From: CAYFKJ01 sp964528595
GTDB taxonomy: Bacteria > Pseudomonadota > Alphaproteobacteria > UBA2966
Reading direction: 5' to 3'
Assembly: GCA_964528595.1 (NCBI GenBank)
Contig: CAZGTM010000042.1
Coordinates: forward strand, 1 to 30,626
Length of the DNA stretch: 30,626 bases
A program made the position numbers and the translations under genes. Under the pieces are notes generated by a model. It was not told where the DNA came from. It searched no databases and worked only from the letters and a program-made list of their open reading frames with translations. Positions 22,146 to 30,601 of the stretch are shown piece by piece (position 1 is the first letter of the stretch; the number at the start of each line of letters is the position of its first letter).

Positions 22146-22175
22146 AATTTGGGAACGGCGCAGCGGTATTTCAAG
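22146..22175 (-). promoter_or_regulatory. RpoH-like promoter candidate
   Basis: On the minus strand CTTGAAA (22175-22169) and CCCAAATT (22153-22146) are 15 bases apart. This is close to the sigma-32 pattern CTTGAAA ... CCCCATnT. It faces the candidate small RNA and the dioxygenase-kinase-regulator genes. Sequence match only. Confidence 0.35.
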
Positions 22176-22276
22176 ACCGTTCGCCCGGTTATCTTTCAAG
22201 GGCGGGCATGTCGTGGTAAAAACGTATTCATTCTAAGGGGATAGGCCACCGCACGAGCTATGGCACGACGTCGACC

Positions 22277-22783
22277 ATGATGAACCTGGATCAATTTATC
22301 GTCACAATCCGATCGGCCGCCGCCGGTTGGATGCGCCGGGCGGCGGCCGGCCTGACGATCATTCTGTTGTGCACGAGCCTGGCCGCCTTCCCTGCCGCCG
22401 CCCAATCGGATGAGGACGCCGAGGAGGGCGAGGAAGATGGGACGGAGGAAAGCAATGCACCCACCGGGAAATACATCTTCATCAAAATGGAGCCGTTGAT
22501 CGCGCCGGTGCTGGATGAACGTACAATCCGCGGCAACATTACCCTGGTGCTAAAGCTGCAGGTCATCAACGGCGCCATGGAGGAAAGAATTCGCATCCGG
22601 CTACCGAAGCTCAGCGACGCCTACCTGAACTACCTTTACCGTTACGGCAGTTCGGCGGCGTCGACCGGCGTCATGCAGCTTGACGCCATCGTCCGGTCGC
22701 TTCAGCGCCTCAGCGACAAATTGCTGGGCAAGGGCGAGGTCAAGGTGCTGATTGACGAAGTGTCTCGGACGCAGTCGAGCTAG
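22277..22783 (+). CDS. FliL-like periplasmic protein (orphan)
   Basis: A 168-residue protein with an N-terminal signal or anchor (about 20-43, ending AAAQS), then an acidic linker (SDEDAEEGEEDGTEE). Its folded part resembles the periplasmic region of FliL: KYIFIKMEPLIAPVLDERTIRGNITLVLKLQV, then RIRLPKLSDAYLNYLYR and LLGKGEVKVLIDEV. FliL binds the flagellar stator and motor ring, but no flagellar gene is present here and the N-terminus looks like a cleavable signal. The role is therefore unknown, possibly a stomatin/prohibitin-like partner function. No clear Shine-Dalgarno precedes ATG 22277; ATG 22280 and 22331 are alternatives. The end overlaps the amidotransferase gene on the opposite strand by 44 bases. 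Confidence 0.6.
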   Translation: MMNLDQFIVTIRSAAAGWMRRAAAGLTIILLCTSLAAFPAAAQSDEDAEEGEEDGTEESNAPTGKYIFIKMEPLIAPVLDERTIRGNITLVLKLQVINGAMEERIRIRLPKLSDAYLNYLYRYGSSAASTGVMQLDAIVRSLQRLSDKLLGKGEVKVLIDEVSRTQSS

Positions 22784-23489
22784 GCCGGCACGGCGTCGCC
22801 GCGCCGGACGCCAGCCAGATATCGAGAAAATCGGAAAGCCAGCGAATGGTCGCGCTGTCATGGCGGCGGCGCGCCCGGACCTGATCGGCGTGGCCTTGGG
22901 CGCCCTCGCTTTCCAGCATGTGCGCCGCCGCGGTCAGCCAGCGCAGCATAATGCCGGTCGTCACCTCGGGGTGGAACTGGATGCCGTAAGCATTGCCGTA
23001 CCGGAAAGCCTGGTTTTCGAAAACCGGACCGGTGGCCAGACGCTCGACGCCGCCGGGGCTATCGAAACCCTCCTTGTGCCACTGGTAGACGCACATCGGT
23101 TCCGGAAATATGGATTTGCCGTTTTCCGTCGGCGTTATCGGGTGGTAGCCGATCTCCACCCGTTCCTCGGGGTGAAGCTCCACCTTGCCGCCCAGGTTGC
23201 GCACCAGCATCTGGGCTCCGAGACAGATGCCGAGAAACGGCTTCCCGGATTGTAAAACCACGGACAGCCAGTCGATCTCGCGGCGCACGAAATCCAGATG
23301 ATCGTCATTGGCGCTCATCGGGCCGCCGAACATGATGGCGCCGGCGTGGTCCTCCATGGTTTCTGGCAGATCGTCCCCGCCCGAGGGCGTTCGTATATCC
23401 AAACCATAACCGCGCGACCGCAGTTGACGCGCCACCCGTCCCGGGTCGGAGGATTGCTGGTGAACCACCAAAAGAATTTGATCTTTCAT
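22740..23489 (-). CDS. Stand-alone class I glutamine amidotransferase
   Basis: A 249-residue GATase-1 protein of the GMP-synthase-like stand-alone type. The nucleophile elbow is FLGICLGAQ with Cys89, and the other triad members are His173 and Glu175 in QFHPE. IMFGGPMSANDD (about 52-63) forms the oxyanion region. The last 60 residues form a helical tail typical of YfeJ-like proteins. Such enzymes hydrolyse glutamine or related gamma-glutamyl compounds, including gamma-glutamyl polyamines in some homologues; the acceptor is unknown. ATG 23489 (MKDQILLVVHQ) is chosen as the conserved start; the frame is open for 52 more codons upstream with no domain content. Its 3' end overlaps the FliL-like gene by 44 bases in convergent orientation. 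Confidence 0.88.
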   Translation of the reverse strand: MKDQILLVVHQQSSDPGRVARQLRSRGYGLDIRTPSGGDDLPETMEDHAGAIMFGGPMSANDDHLDFVRREIDWLSVVLQSGKPFLGICLGAQMLVRNLGGKVELHPEERVEIGYHPITPTENGKSIFPEPMCVYQWHKEGFDSPGGVERLATGPVFENQAFRYGNAYGIQFHPEVTTGIMLRWLTAAAHMLESEGAQGHADQVRARRRHDSATIRWLSDFLDIWLASGAATPCRPSSTASETLRQSAP

Positions 23490-23609
23490 GGTGGAAGAAT
23501 TTAGGGTGGCGGGGCACCGGGGGCAAGGGCATTGAAATTCTTCCGCTGATGGTTTAACCGGGCGGCGTGCCATCTTATTGACGAGACGTGATTGCTCGGC
23601 TGGAGCCCC

Positions 23610-26411
23610 ATGGACGACGAAAAAGCACCCGGCGAAGAGGGTCACCGGGATCAGATTTCCCCGGTACGCGGCGATCTCGGTCTCAACACCCTGCTGCTTG
23701 AGGAACTGTCGGCGCTCGACGATGTCGTTGGGGTCGCCATTCTGGTCCTCGACGCCGAAGCCCGCGTTCGGCGCAGCAATTCAGCCTTTCGCCATATGTG
23801 GAAAGTCGGCGCCGCCTATCTCGCCGGCAATCCCCTGGCGGCCGACCTGGTTAAGCTCAAAGGATGCGACCGGATATTCGGCTCCGCCGGCGAGGATGCG
23901 GGAACGGAGGACGGCGATCTTTCCGTCGTCACGCTGGAGGACGGCCGGACGGTCGAGCGCCGCCGCCAGGAACTACCCAGCGGCGGCAGCCTCTTCACCT
24001 TCTACGACGTGACCGGCCTGATTGCGGAAAAGGACCGCGCCAAGGCGGACGCCGACCGGCACATCTATGCCATGCAGGCGGCCGACCAGGCCTTTTGGGA
24101 CTGGAACCTGCTTACCGATAAAATGACCATCGGCGACCGCTTCTGGCTGCAAATCCAGCGTCTCGGGCTGGGGCCTGAAATCAGCGTCGACGATTTTTTC
24201 GATCTGGTTGAGGACAAGGATCGGGAATTCCTCGAATTCACCCTCCGCGCCTTCGCCAACGGTGAGGTCGAAGACACCGTGGGCGCGGTCGATACCTTCC
24301 GCATAAGAACGCCCGAGGGTGATCCGCGCTACTTTGCCTTAGGCTTTTCGGTCGTGCTGTCCGGCACCACGCCTTATCTCACAGGCCTGATCCGCGACAT
24401 AACCGAACCCCGCCGCCTGCGCCGCGCCGCGACCGACGCGCGCAATGCGGCGGAGGAGGCGAACCAGGCGAAATCCGAATTTCTCGCCACCATGAGCCAC
24501 GAAATCAGAACGCCCATGAACGGCATCCTCGGGATGGCCGGCCTGCTGTTGGAAACGCATCTCGATCAGACTCAGCGCGAGTACACCGAAATCGTCAAAG
24601 ATTCAGGCGAATCGCTGCTCACGATCATCAACGACATTCTCGATTATTCGAAGATCGAAGCCGGCCGGCTGGAACTGGAATCCATCGAATTCGACCTGCA
24701 TTCCGTGGTCGAAGGAACGGTGCGCCTGCTCTCGCCGCGCGCCCACAACAAGCACCTGGAGATCACCACCCGGTTCAGCGACGGCATTCCGCACATTCTG
24801 CTGGGCGATCCGGGGCGGCTGCGACAGGTCCTGCTCAATCTGATCGGCAACGCCGTGAAGTTTACCGAGGCCGGCACGGTCGATGTGCGCGCCGACATCG
24901 TCGGCCAAACTGGCGAAGCCTTGGAGGAAACCCGCATCCGGGTCGAAATCGAGGACACCGGCATCGGCATTCCCGAACAAGCCCGCAATCAGCTGTTCAA
25001 CAAATTTTCCCAGGTCGACAGCTCGGTCACGCGGAAATACGGCGGCACGGGCCTCGGTCTGGCGATTTGCCGCAGCCTGATCGAGTTGATGGGCGGCACG
25101 ATCGGCGTCGACAGCAGCGAGGGCGAAGGCAGTACGTTCTGGTTTGAAATCGATGTCGGCGTGGCGGCCCAGGACGAAGCCCTCAGCAGCGGCGACATCG
25201 CCGGCCTGCGGATCTGCCTCTTGGATCCAGAAGATATCGACCGGCACCATTTCGAGGAACTCTTCCGCGCCTGGAACATGACGGTGGAATCGACGGTCTC
25301 CCAATCGGACGCCATCGAGATGATCGAACGGGCTGCCAACACGCACAACCCCTTCGATTTCGCCCTAATCGACATCAATTCGGCCGACATGTCGGCCAGC
25401 GGTTTCGCCACGGCGCTGCGGTCCAATCCGCTCACGGCGGGAACCCGCCTCATCGTTTCCACCGCAACCGGGCTGAGGGGTGACGCCCAGCGCATGAAGG
25501 AGGCCGGCTTTGCCGCCTTTCTCACCAAACCCATCGACAAGCCGGTGCTGTTCAGCATCCTGAGCGAATTGGCGGCGGCCCCCGACGACGGTAGCCTGCC
25601 GCTTCTGACCAAGCACCGCGCCGCCGAGCAGAGCCTAGGACCGATGCGGATCCTGCTGGCCGAGGACAATCTCATCAATCAAAAGGTCGCCTTGGCGATC
25701 ATCGGCAATCTGGGCCACAACGTGGATTTGGCGGTGGACGGCGCCAAGGCCATCGAGGCCGTGCAGCAGGCCGACTACGATGCCGTGTTGATGGATATTC
25801 AGATGCCCGTGATGAACGGCATCGAGGCCGCCATGGCGATCCGGGCGCTGCCGGGCGATTTTGCCGACCTGCCGATTTTCGCCATGACGGCAAGCGTGAC
25901 GCCGGAGGATGCCGAACGCTGCACCGCCGCCGGCATGACGGGTTTCCTGGCCAAGCCGATCGATCCCGCGGCCTTGAATGAAACCCTGCGGCGGGTCGCC
26001 GGCAACCTGCCGCCGTCAACCGAGAGCGCTGCCGTCGAGGATCAAGCCGACGCCATCGACGAAAAAGTGCTTGGCGAGTTGCAAACCGTGATCGGCCTGG
26101 AGCGCACGCTCGAATTGATCACCATCTATCTCGACGACATCGACAGCCGTCTGGATAGACTGGCCCAAGCCCACCGCGACGACGACATGGACGGCATGCG
26201 CCAAGAGGCACACGACATCAAAAGCACGTCGGGCAACATCGGCCTTGTGGCGTTATCGGATCTCGGGGGACGGCTGGAAAAAGCTTGCCGTGAACAAAAC
26301 CGGGAACTCGCCGAAGCCCTTGCGGATGAGGTCCCGGCACAAGCCAGCCATGCCATGGACTGGCTGGCCAAGCGGGCCGAAAGCGTCAAATCTTCGCTGG
26401 CGGAGGATTAA
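23610..26411 (+). CDS. Hybrid sensor histidine kinase (PAS-PAS-HK-REC-REC-Hpt)
   Basis: A 933-residue soluble multidomain kinase without membrane spans. Two PAS-like domains occupy about 20-140 and 150-275; the second ends in YLTGLIRDITEPR. HisKA has His297 in MSHEIRTPMNGILGM. HATPase (about 400-520) has N box LLNLIGNAVKFTE, G1 DTGIGIP and G2 GGTGLGLAI. A first receiver (about 530-650) has Asp588 (LIDINS) but a less typical loop. A second receiver (about 675-795) is canonical, with Asp729 in LMDIQMPVMNG and LAKPID. The Hpt domain carries His868 in AHDIKSTSGNIG. The ArcB/BarA-type layout supports an internal phosphorelay to an unknown regulator. ATG 23610 is chosen, with GGAG 4 bases upstream (close spacing). 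It is convergent with the SDR gene, 3 bases apart. Confidence 0.95.
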   Translation: MDDEKAPGEEGHRDQISPVRGDLGLNTLLLEELSALDDVVGVAILVLDAEARVRRSNSAFRHMWKVGAAYLAGNPLAADLVKLKGCDRIFGSAGEDAGTEDGDLSVVTLEDGRTVERRRQELPSGGSLFTFYDVTGLIAEKDRAKADADRHIYAMQAADQAFWDWNLLTDKMTIGDRFWLQIQRLGLGPEISVDDFFDLVEDKDREFLEFTLRAFANGEVEDTVGAVDTFRIRTPEGDPRYFALGFSVVLSGTTPYLTGLIRDITEPRRLRRAATDARNAAEEANQAKSEFLATMSHEIRTPMNGILGMAGLLLETHLDQTQREYTEIVKDSGESLLTIINDILDYSKIEAGRLELESIEFDLHSVVEGTVRLLSPRAHNKHLEITTRFSDGIPHILLGDPGRLRQVLLNLIGNAVKFTEAGTVDVRADIVGQTGEALEETRIRVEIEDTGIGIPEQARNQLFNKFSQVDSSVTRKYGGTGLGLAICRSLIELMGGTIGVDSSEGEGSTFWFEIDVGVAAQDEALSSGDIAGLRICLLDPEDIDRHHFEELFRAWNMTVESTVSQSDAIEMIERAANTHNPFDFALIDINSADMSASGFATALRSNPLTAGTRLIVSTATGLRGDAQRMKEAGFAAFLTKPIDKPVLFSILSELAAAPDDGSLPLLTKHRAAEQSLGPMRILLAEDNLINQKVALAIIGNLGHNVDLAVDGAKAIEAVQQADYDAVLMDIQMPVMNGIEAAMAIRALPGDFADLPIFAMTASVTPEDAERCTAAGMTGFLAKPIDPAALNETLRRVAGNLPPSTESAAVEDQADAIDEKVLGELQTVIGLERTLELITIYLDDIDSRLDRLAQAHRDDDMDGMRQEAHDIKSTSGNIGLVALSDLGGRLEKACREQNRELAEALADEVPAQASHAMDWLAKRAESVKSSLAED

Positions 26412-26414
26412 CTC

Positions 26415-27224
26415 CTACTGGGCGGTGATGCCGCCATCGAGGACGAACTCCGAGCCCGTCATGAAGGATGATTCGTCGGAAGCCAGGTAGAGAATGCCCT
26501 GGGCGATGTCGGCGGGTACGCCGAGGCGGCCGATGGGAATTTGACGGACCAGCTTACTGCGGACTTTTTCAGGCTCGTCGGCGGCATTGAACATGTCCTG
26601 CACCATGGGGGTGTCGATAAAGGTGGGGTGCACGGAATTGCAGCGGATGTTGTAGCCCTTGCGGGCGCAGTGCAGCGCCACGGACTTGGACAACAGGCGG
26701 ACGCCGCCTTTCGAGGCATTGTAGGCGGCGACGTTGTGGCCGCCGATGATACCGGAAACCGACGAGAGATTGACGATCGAGCCGCCGCGTTCGCGCGAGG
26801 TCTTCTTGATGGCGCCGATGCCGTGTTTGCAGCCGAGAAACGTGCCGTCCAGATTGACTGCGTTGACGAAGCGCCATTCCTCCAGCGTGGTTTCCTCGAC
26901 ATCCTTCATGACGCCGACGCCGGCGCTGTTGACCACGATATCGAGCACCTCGAAAGCCTCCAAGCCTTTGGCGATGGCGGCGATCCACTGCTCTTCGCTG
27001 GTGACGTCATGGGCGAGGGCAATGGCGCGGTCCGCACCCTGGGCCTCATTGATCATGCGGGCGGTTTCCCCCGCACCCTCGGCATTCATGTCGGTCACGA
27101 CGATACGGGCGCCTTCGTCCGCCATCAAAACGGCCGACGCCTGACCGAGACCGGAAGCGCCGCCGGTGATCAGGGCGACCTTGCCGGCGACCCGGCCCCC
27201 GCTATTGCCATTGCCGTCATTCAT
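26415..27224 (-). CDS. Short-chain dehydrogenase/reductase (classical SDR)
   Basis: A 269-residue NAD(P)-dependent oxidoreductase. The cofactor motif TGGASGLG lies at 20-27. Asp45 at the end of beta-2 favours NAD(H). The structural NSAG motif is at 99-102. The catalytic Ser is near 155 (NLSSVSG), with Tyr168 and Lys172 in YNASK. The conserved C-terminal segments are IRCNSVHPTFIDTPM and FMTGSEFVLDGG. The profile resembles 2,5-diketocamphane/cyclopentanol- or hydroxysteroid-type SDRs, and the substrate cannot be read. AGGAG precedes ATG 27224 by 8 bases. It follows the broken reductase gene by 11 bases on the same strand and was probably co-transcribed with it. Confidence 0.9.
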   Translation of the reverse strand: MNDGNGNSGGRVAGKVALITGGASGLGQASAVLMADEGARIVVTDMNAEGAGETARMINEAQGADRAIALAHDVTSEEQWIAAIAKGLEAFEVLDIVVNSAGVGVMKDVEETTLEEWRFVNAVNLDGTFLGCKHGIGAIKKTSRERGGSIVNLSSVSGIIGGHNVAAYNASKGGVRLLSKSVALHCARKGYNIRCNSVHPTFIDTPMVQDMFNAADEPEKVRSKLVRQIPIGRLGVPADIAQGILYLASDESSFMTGSEFVLDGGITAQ

Positions 27225-27235
27225 GCCGGATGCTC

Positions 27236-28231
27236 CTAATCCTTCAGTTCGCCATTGGGCGTGACCAGCACCTTACCGTCGCGGCCATCGGCCATGGCGC
27301 GGCCCAGCGCGGCCTTTATGTCGTCCAGGTCATAGGTCGAATCGACCGCCGCCGTCATCTCGCCGGTGGCGACCCGGGCGCCCAATTCGGTCATCACAGC
27401 AATGCGTTCGCCGATCGGCGACGTGCGGAACCATCGGGCCAGCCAGAAACCGTGCAGCGACACGTCGAAAAAGATCGTCGCCGCCGGTGACAGCTTACAG
27501 GCCTGGCCCGACAACAAACCGTAATTGACCACCTTACCGCCCTCGGTCAGGCAATCGCCGAGCCGCATGGTGGCGTCGCCGCCGACGGCATCCAGGCCCA
27601 GTTTCAAGGGCGCGCCATCGGTCACGGCCCGGACCTTTTCGGCGAGATCGTCGCCGTCGGTCACCACCGCCTCGGCGCCCAGCGCCGTCAACTCGTCGGC
27701 CACATCGTCCCGGCGTACGACGTTGATCGATTTGACGCCCTGGGCGGCCGCAAGCTGGATGGCATACCGTCCGACGCCGGAATTGGCGGCGTTCTGGATC
27801 ATTCAGTCGCCCGGTTCGAGACGCACGAAATCGCGCAGCATCAGGTAGGCGGTCGGCGGGTTGATGCCCAGCATCGACATCTGCAGCGGATCGGTGCCCG
27901 GCGGTACCGGGACCAATTCCGCCGCCTTGCCGGTCATCTGGGTGCGCCAGGTACCCTGGCCGATGGGCAGAAACACCCGGTCGCCGACCTGTAAGTCTTC
28001 GACGCCGTCACCGAGGCTCGCTACCCGTCCCACGCCTTCATTGCCGCACAGCGCCGGCAACTTGGGCAGGATGCCGTAATCGCCGGTAATGGTAAGGACA
28101 TCCGAGGGGTTGATCGGAGACACCTCGACGTCGATGACGACCTCACCCGGTCCGGCGACGGGATCCTCCATCTCGACGACGTCGGTGACTTCCACAGGAT
28201 TGCCGCGCGTGGCGTATTGTGCTGCTTTCAT
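27236..28231 (-). pseudogene. MDR-family enoyl reductase / quinone oxidoreductase interrupted by in-frame TGA
   Basis: The first part (142 codons from ATG 28231) is the GroES-like half of an MECR/quinone-oxidoreductase-type protein, with NPSDVLTITGDYG, LCGNEGVGRV and NPPTAYLML. It ends at TGA 27805-27803 straight after LEPGD. The same frame then continues with ATG and IQNAANSGVGRYAIQLA, the Rossmann half, through LDAVGG to TAG 27238-27236. Family members read PGDWVIQNAANS here, so the TGA replaces a TGG Trp codon. No frameshift is present. The total of about 331 codons is the normal length. The in-frame ATG right after the stop could allow reinitiation and two separate halves. A recent nonsense mutation or a sequencing error is the simpler reading; TGA is a normal stop elsewhere in the window. 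Confidence 0.8.
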
Positions 28232-28273
28232 GATCGCCTTTCAGGTGTTCCGGCCTGCCGCAAGGCTGACCGC

Positions 28274-28753
28274 CTAGACCGCCAGTTGCTTGGCCATCTT
28301 CAAATATGTCGGATTGTTGTAGCCGCGATGGTAACCATCGTCGAATTTGCTGAAGCCCAGACGCTGGAACATTCGGAAATTTTTGTCCAGGTTCGTGCGC
28401 ATGTTCAAGGTAACCCGCCGGTAGCCGCCTTCATGGGCGCAAGCCACCACGTGGTCGATCAGGGCCCGGCCGACGCCGCGGCGGCGGTGATCGGGCGATA
28501 CCGCCAGGGTGTGGAGGTAGAGGTCGTTTCCGTCGGCGGTGAAAAATACGCTGCCGGCCATTTCCCGCCCGACCGAGGCAATCGCCAGGTTTTCGCCCTC
28601 GATCATGTTTTCGAGTTCGGCCTGCGTGAGGTCCAGGGCCGACGACTCCGGATCGACGGCGCCGCGCTGCTCCTCAAAGGCGGAGCGGATGAGCGCCAAA
28701 AGCGGTTCCGCGATCTCGGTGGCGCGTTCCGGTTCGGTAATCTTGATCTTCAT
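28274..28753 (-). CDS. GNAT-family N-acetyltransferase
   Basis: A 159-residue protein with the GNAT acetyl-CoA site LAVSPDHRRRGVGRALIDHV (residues 83-102), whose R-R-x-G-x-G/A core binds the pyrophosphate. The C-terminal NMRTNLDKNFRMFQRLGFSKFDDGYHRGY is the usual motif B region. The N-terminal half has a beta strand pair around AIASVGREMAGSVFFTADG. The acceptor (small amine, protein N-terminus or antibiotic) is unknown. ATG 28753 is preferred; a GTG eight codons upstream is also in frame. A perfect 8-base inverted repeat lies 42-63 bases before the start. Confidence 0.88.
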   Translation of the reverse strand: MKIKITEPERATEIAEPLLALIRSAFEEQRGAVDPESSALDLTQAELENMIEGENLAIASVGREMAGSVFFTADGNDLYLHTLAVSPDHRRRGVGRALIDHVVACAHEGGYRRVTLNMRTNLDKNFRMFQRLGFSKFDDGYHRGYNNPTYLKMAKQLAV

Positions 28754-28794
28754 GGCGGCATATTTAGTCCGGGCCACGCCTCAACTCCAGCCGA

Positions 28795-28816
28795 AAATTT
28801 GCCGCACCGCAAATTT
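28795..28816. repeat. Inverted repeat between MFS and GNAT genes
   Basis: AAATTTGC (28795-28802) and GCAAATTT (28809-28816) are perfectly complementary around six bases. It lies just after the MFS stop and before the GNAT start on the minus strand. It could be a weak terminator for the MFS unit or an operator for the GNAT unit. Confidence 0.5.
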
Positions 28817-28824
28817 ACCGAATT

Positions 28825-30054
28825 TTACGCCTGTTGTTCGCCCAAGCGGGCCAAGGGTTTTTCGTCAATCGGCCAGTGAACGATGGCGGCGGCGATGCCC
28901 AAGGCCACGCCGGCCCACCAAACGACATCGTAGGAACCTGTCGTATCGTAGAGCCGGCCGCCGAGCCAAATGCCGAGGAAACTGCCCAACTGGTGGCTGA
29001 GGAAGACGATGCCGAACAGCGTCGCGACATACTTCAGCCCGAACACCTGGCCCACGATGCCCATGGTCAGGGGCACGGTGGAAAGCCAAAGCAGACCCAT
29101 GGCGCCGGCGAACACGTATATGGTCCATTCCGTCTTCGGCGCCAGCAGCAAACCGAGGATGACCAGCGCGCGGGCGGTGTAAATAAAGCTGAGGCTGCCC
29201 TTCTTGCTCCATTTTTGTCCCGCTATGCCGGAAATGATCGAGCCCGCGATATTGAACGCCCCGACCAAGGCCAGACCGGCGGCGCCGACGCCGGCGCCGA
29301 GACCAAGATCGGTGACGTAGGCCGGAAAGTGAACGGTGATGAACGCCACGTGGAAGCCGCAGACGAAAAAGCCGATGGTCAACAGAACGAAGCCTCGGTG
29401 CGCGGTCGCCTCCCGCAACGCCGTCCACAACGTTTGATCGCTGGGTGCCTCGCCCTTGGCGGTGTTACCGCCCGGCAGGGCCAGGGCCAACGGGATGATG
29501 ACCATTGAAACCGCGGCAAACATCAGCAAAGCCGAATGCCAGCCGTAGGTTTCGATCAGGACGTAGCCCAGGGGCGAAAAAACCACCTGTCCGAAGGAAC
29601 CCGCCGCCGTGCCGAGGCCCAAGGCGAAGGACCGCCGTTCCGGACCGACGACGCGGGCCATGGCGGCCATGGCAATGGAAAAGGCCGTGAAAGCGACGCC
29701 CAGGCCGGTCAGGACGCCGCCGAACAGGTGAAGCGCCACGGTCGACTGGGCTTCCGCCATTCCATAAACACCGGCCAGGTAGATCAAAGCGCCGACAATC
29801 AGCACACGGGTCGGCCCGAACTTGTCCGCGATGGCGCCGGCAATCGGCACGCCCACGCCCCACATTATGTTCTGGATCGCCATGGCGAGACCGAACGTCT
29901 CCCGGTCCCAGCCCAACTCCGTGATCATGGGCACCTGGAAGAGGCCAAAGCCCGAACGGATGCCGAAACCGACGACGGCGATCAGGCAGCCCGCCGTAAT
30001 GACGACCATGGGCGTGCGCCAGCCAGGCGCAGGAGACGTGCTCGTATCGGTCAT
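28825..30054 (-). CDS. MFS transporter (monocarboxylate/oxalate-formate-like)
   Basis: A 409-residue protein with about 12 hydrophobic spans in two halves, joined by a polar loop near residues 195-215 (GGNTAKGEAPSDQTLW). The first-loop MFS motif appears as GAIADKFGPTRVLIVGALIYLAG. FGIRSGFGLFQVPMITELGWDRETFG near the N-terminus is typical of the monocarboxylate and oxalate/formate antiporter group in alphaproteobacteria. The cargo is likely an organic acid anion, but this is inferred. GAGGGGG precedes ATG 30054. It starts 10 bases after the thioesterase stop, so the two are an operon under the dyad at 30581-30601. Confidence 0.9.
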   Translation of the reverse strand: MTDTSTSPAPGWRTPMVVITAGCLIAVVGFGIRSGFGLFQVPMITELGWDRETFGLAMAIQNIMWGVGVPIAGAIADKFGPTRVLIVGALIYLAGVYGMAEAQSTVALHLFGGVLTGLGVAFTAFSIAMAAMARVVGPERRSFALGLGTAAGSFGQVVFSPLGYVLIETYGWHSALLMFAAVSMVIIPLALALPGGNTAKGEAPSDQTLWTALREATAHRGFVLLTIGFFVCGFHVAFITVHFPAYVTDLGLGAGVGAAGLALVGAFNIAGSIISGIAGQKWSKKGSLSFIYTARALVILGLLLAPKTEWTIYVFAGAMGLLWLSTVPLTMGIVGQVFGLKYVATLFGIVFLSHQLGSFLGIWLGGRLYDTTGSYDVVWWAGVALGIAAAIVHWPIDEKPLARLGEQQA

Positions 30055-30064
30055 ACTTTCCCCC

Positions 30065-30538
30065 TCAAATCGGAAATATCAGGCAGGTCGTCGTGCCGAA
30101 CGCCAGCACGGTGCCGTTCTGGTCGACCAAGGTGCCCTCGGCGACACCCACCCGCTTGCCGCTGCTGACGACGGTGCCGATGGCGTCGACGGGTCCGGTG
30201 TCGAGACCGATGGCGCGAACGCAGTTCACCTTGTATTCAAGCGTCGTATAGCCCATGCCACGCGGCAGCGTGGTGTGGACGGCGCAACCCATGCAGCTGT
30301 CCAGTAGCGTTCCGGTCCAGCCGCCGTGGACGCTGCCGATGGGATTGAAAACCTTGGCGCTCGGCGTGCCGCGGAAAACCGCCCGGCCTTCCGCGACCTC
30401 CACGGCCTCGAACCCGACCGTTTTGGCGATAGGCGCCGCGGGCAGTTTACCGTCGAGGATGGCCTGCATGAATTCCAGACCGCTCATGCTCCGCATGGTT
30501 TCGAGCGGGTCTGGGTGGGTCATCGTGGCATCGGACAT
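30065..30538 (-). CDS. PaaI-type hotdog-fold thioesterase
   Basis: A 157-residue 4HBT/PaaI-family protein. The hotdog signature is NPIGSVHGGWTGTLLDSCMGCAVHTTLP (split here over about residues 65-93), with the central helix after HGG. Conserved flanks are YTTLEYKVNCVRAIG and FGTTTCLIFP. Such enzymes cleave acyl- or aryl-CoA thioesters and rescue CoA during aromatic or fatty-acid breakdown. Residues 1-35 form an N-terminal helical extension (MSGLEFMQAILDGKLPAAPI) common in this subgroup. ATG 30538 is the first good start. The upstream palindrome and a TTCGTT-N17-TATATA promoter on the minus strand make it the first gene of a thioesterase-transporter operon. Confidence 0.9.
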   Translation of the reverse strand: MSDATMTHPDPLETMRSMSGLEFMQAILDGKLPAAPIAKTVGFEAVEVAEGRAVFRGTPSAKVFNPIGSVHGGWTGTLLDSCMGCAVHTTLPRGMGYTTLEYKVNCVRAIGLDTGPVDAIGTVVSSGKRVGVAEGTLVDQNGTVLAFGTTTCLIFPI

Positions 30539-30580
30539 CCGGTTCTTCCGCCTCGTTCGATTAATTGGGGTTTGAAATAT

Positions 30581-30601
30581 ATAGTTGGGCTGGCCAACAA
30601 A
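30581..30601 (-). promoter_or_regulatory. Candidate operator dyad, site 3
   Basis: On the plus strand ATAGTTGG-N5-CCAACAAA, matching the perfect dyad at 16194-16214 in 14 of 16 arm positions with identical spacing. On the minus strand it occupies the spacer of a TTCGTT-N17-TATATA promoter facing the thioesterase start 43 bases away, where a bound protein would block transcription. Confidence 0.5.

Noticed and set aside
21927..22199. A 90-codon minus-strand open frame upstream of the dioxygenase-like gene
   Set aside because: It spans both terminator-like hairpins and the low-complexity CU tract, and its translation resembles no protein.
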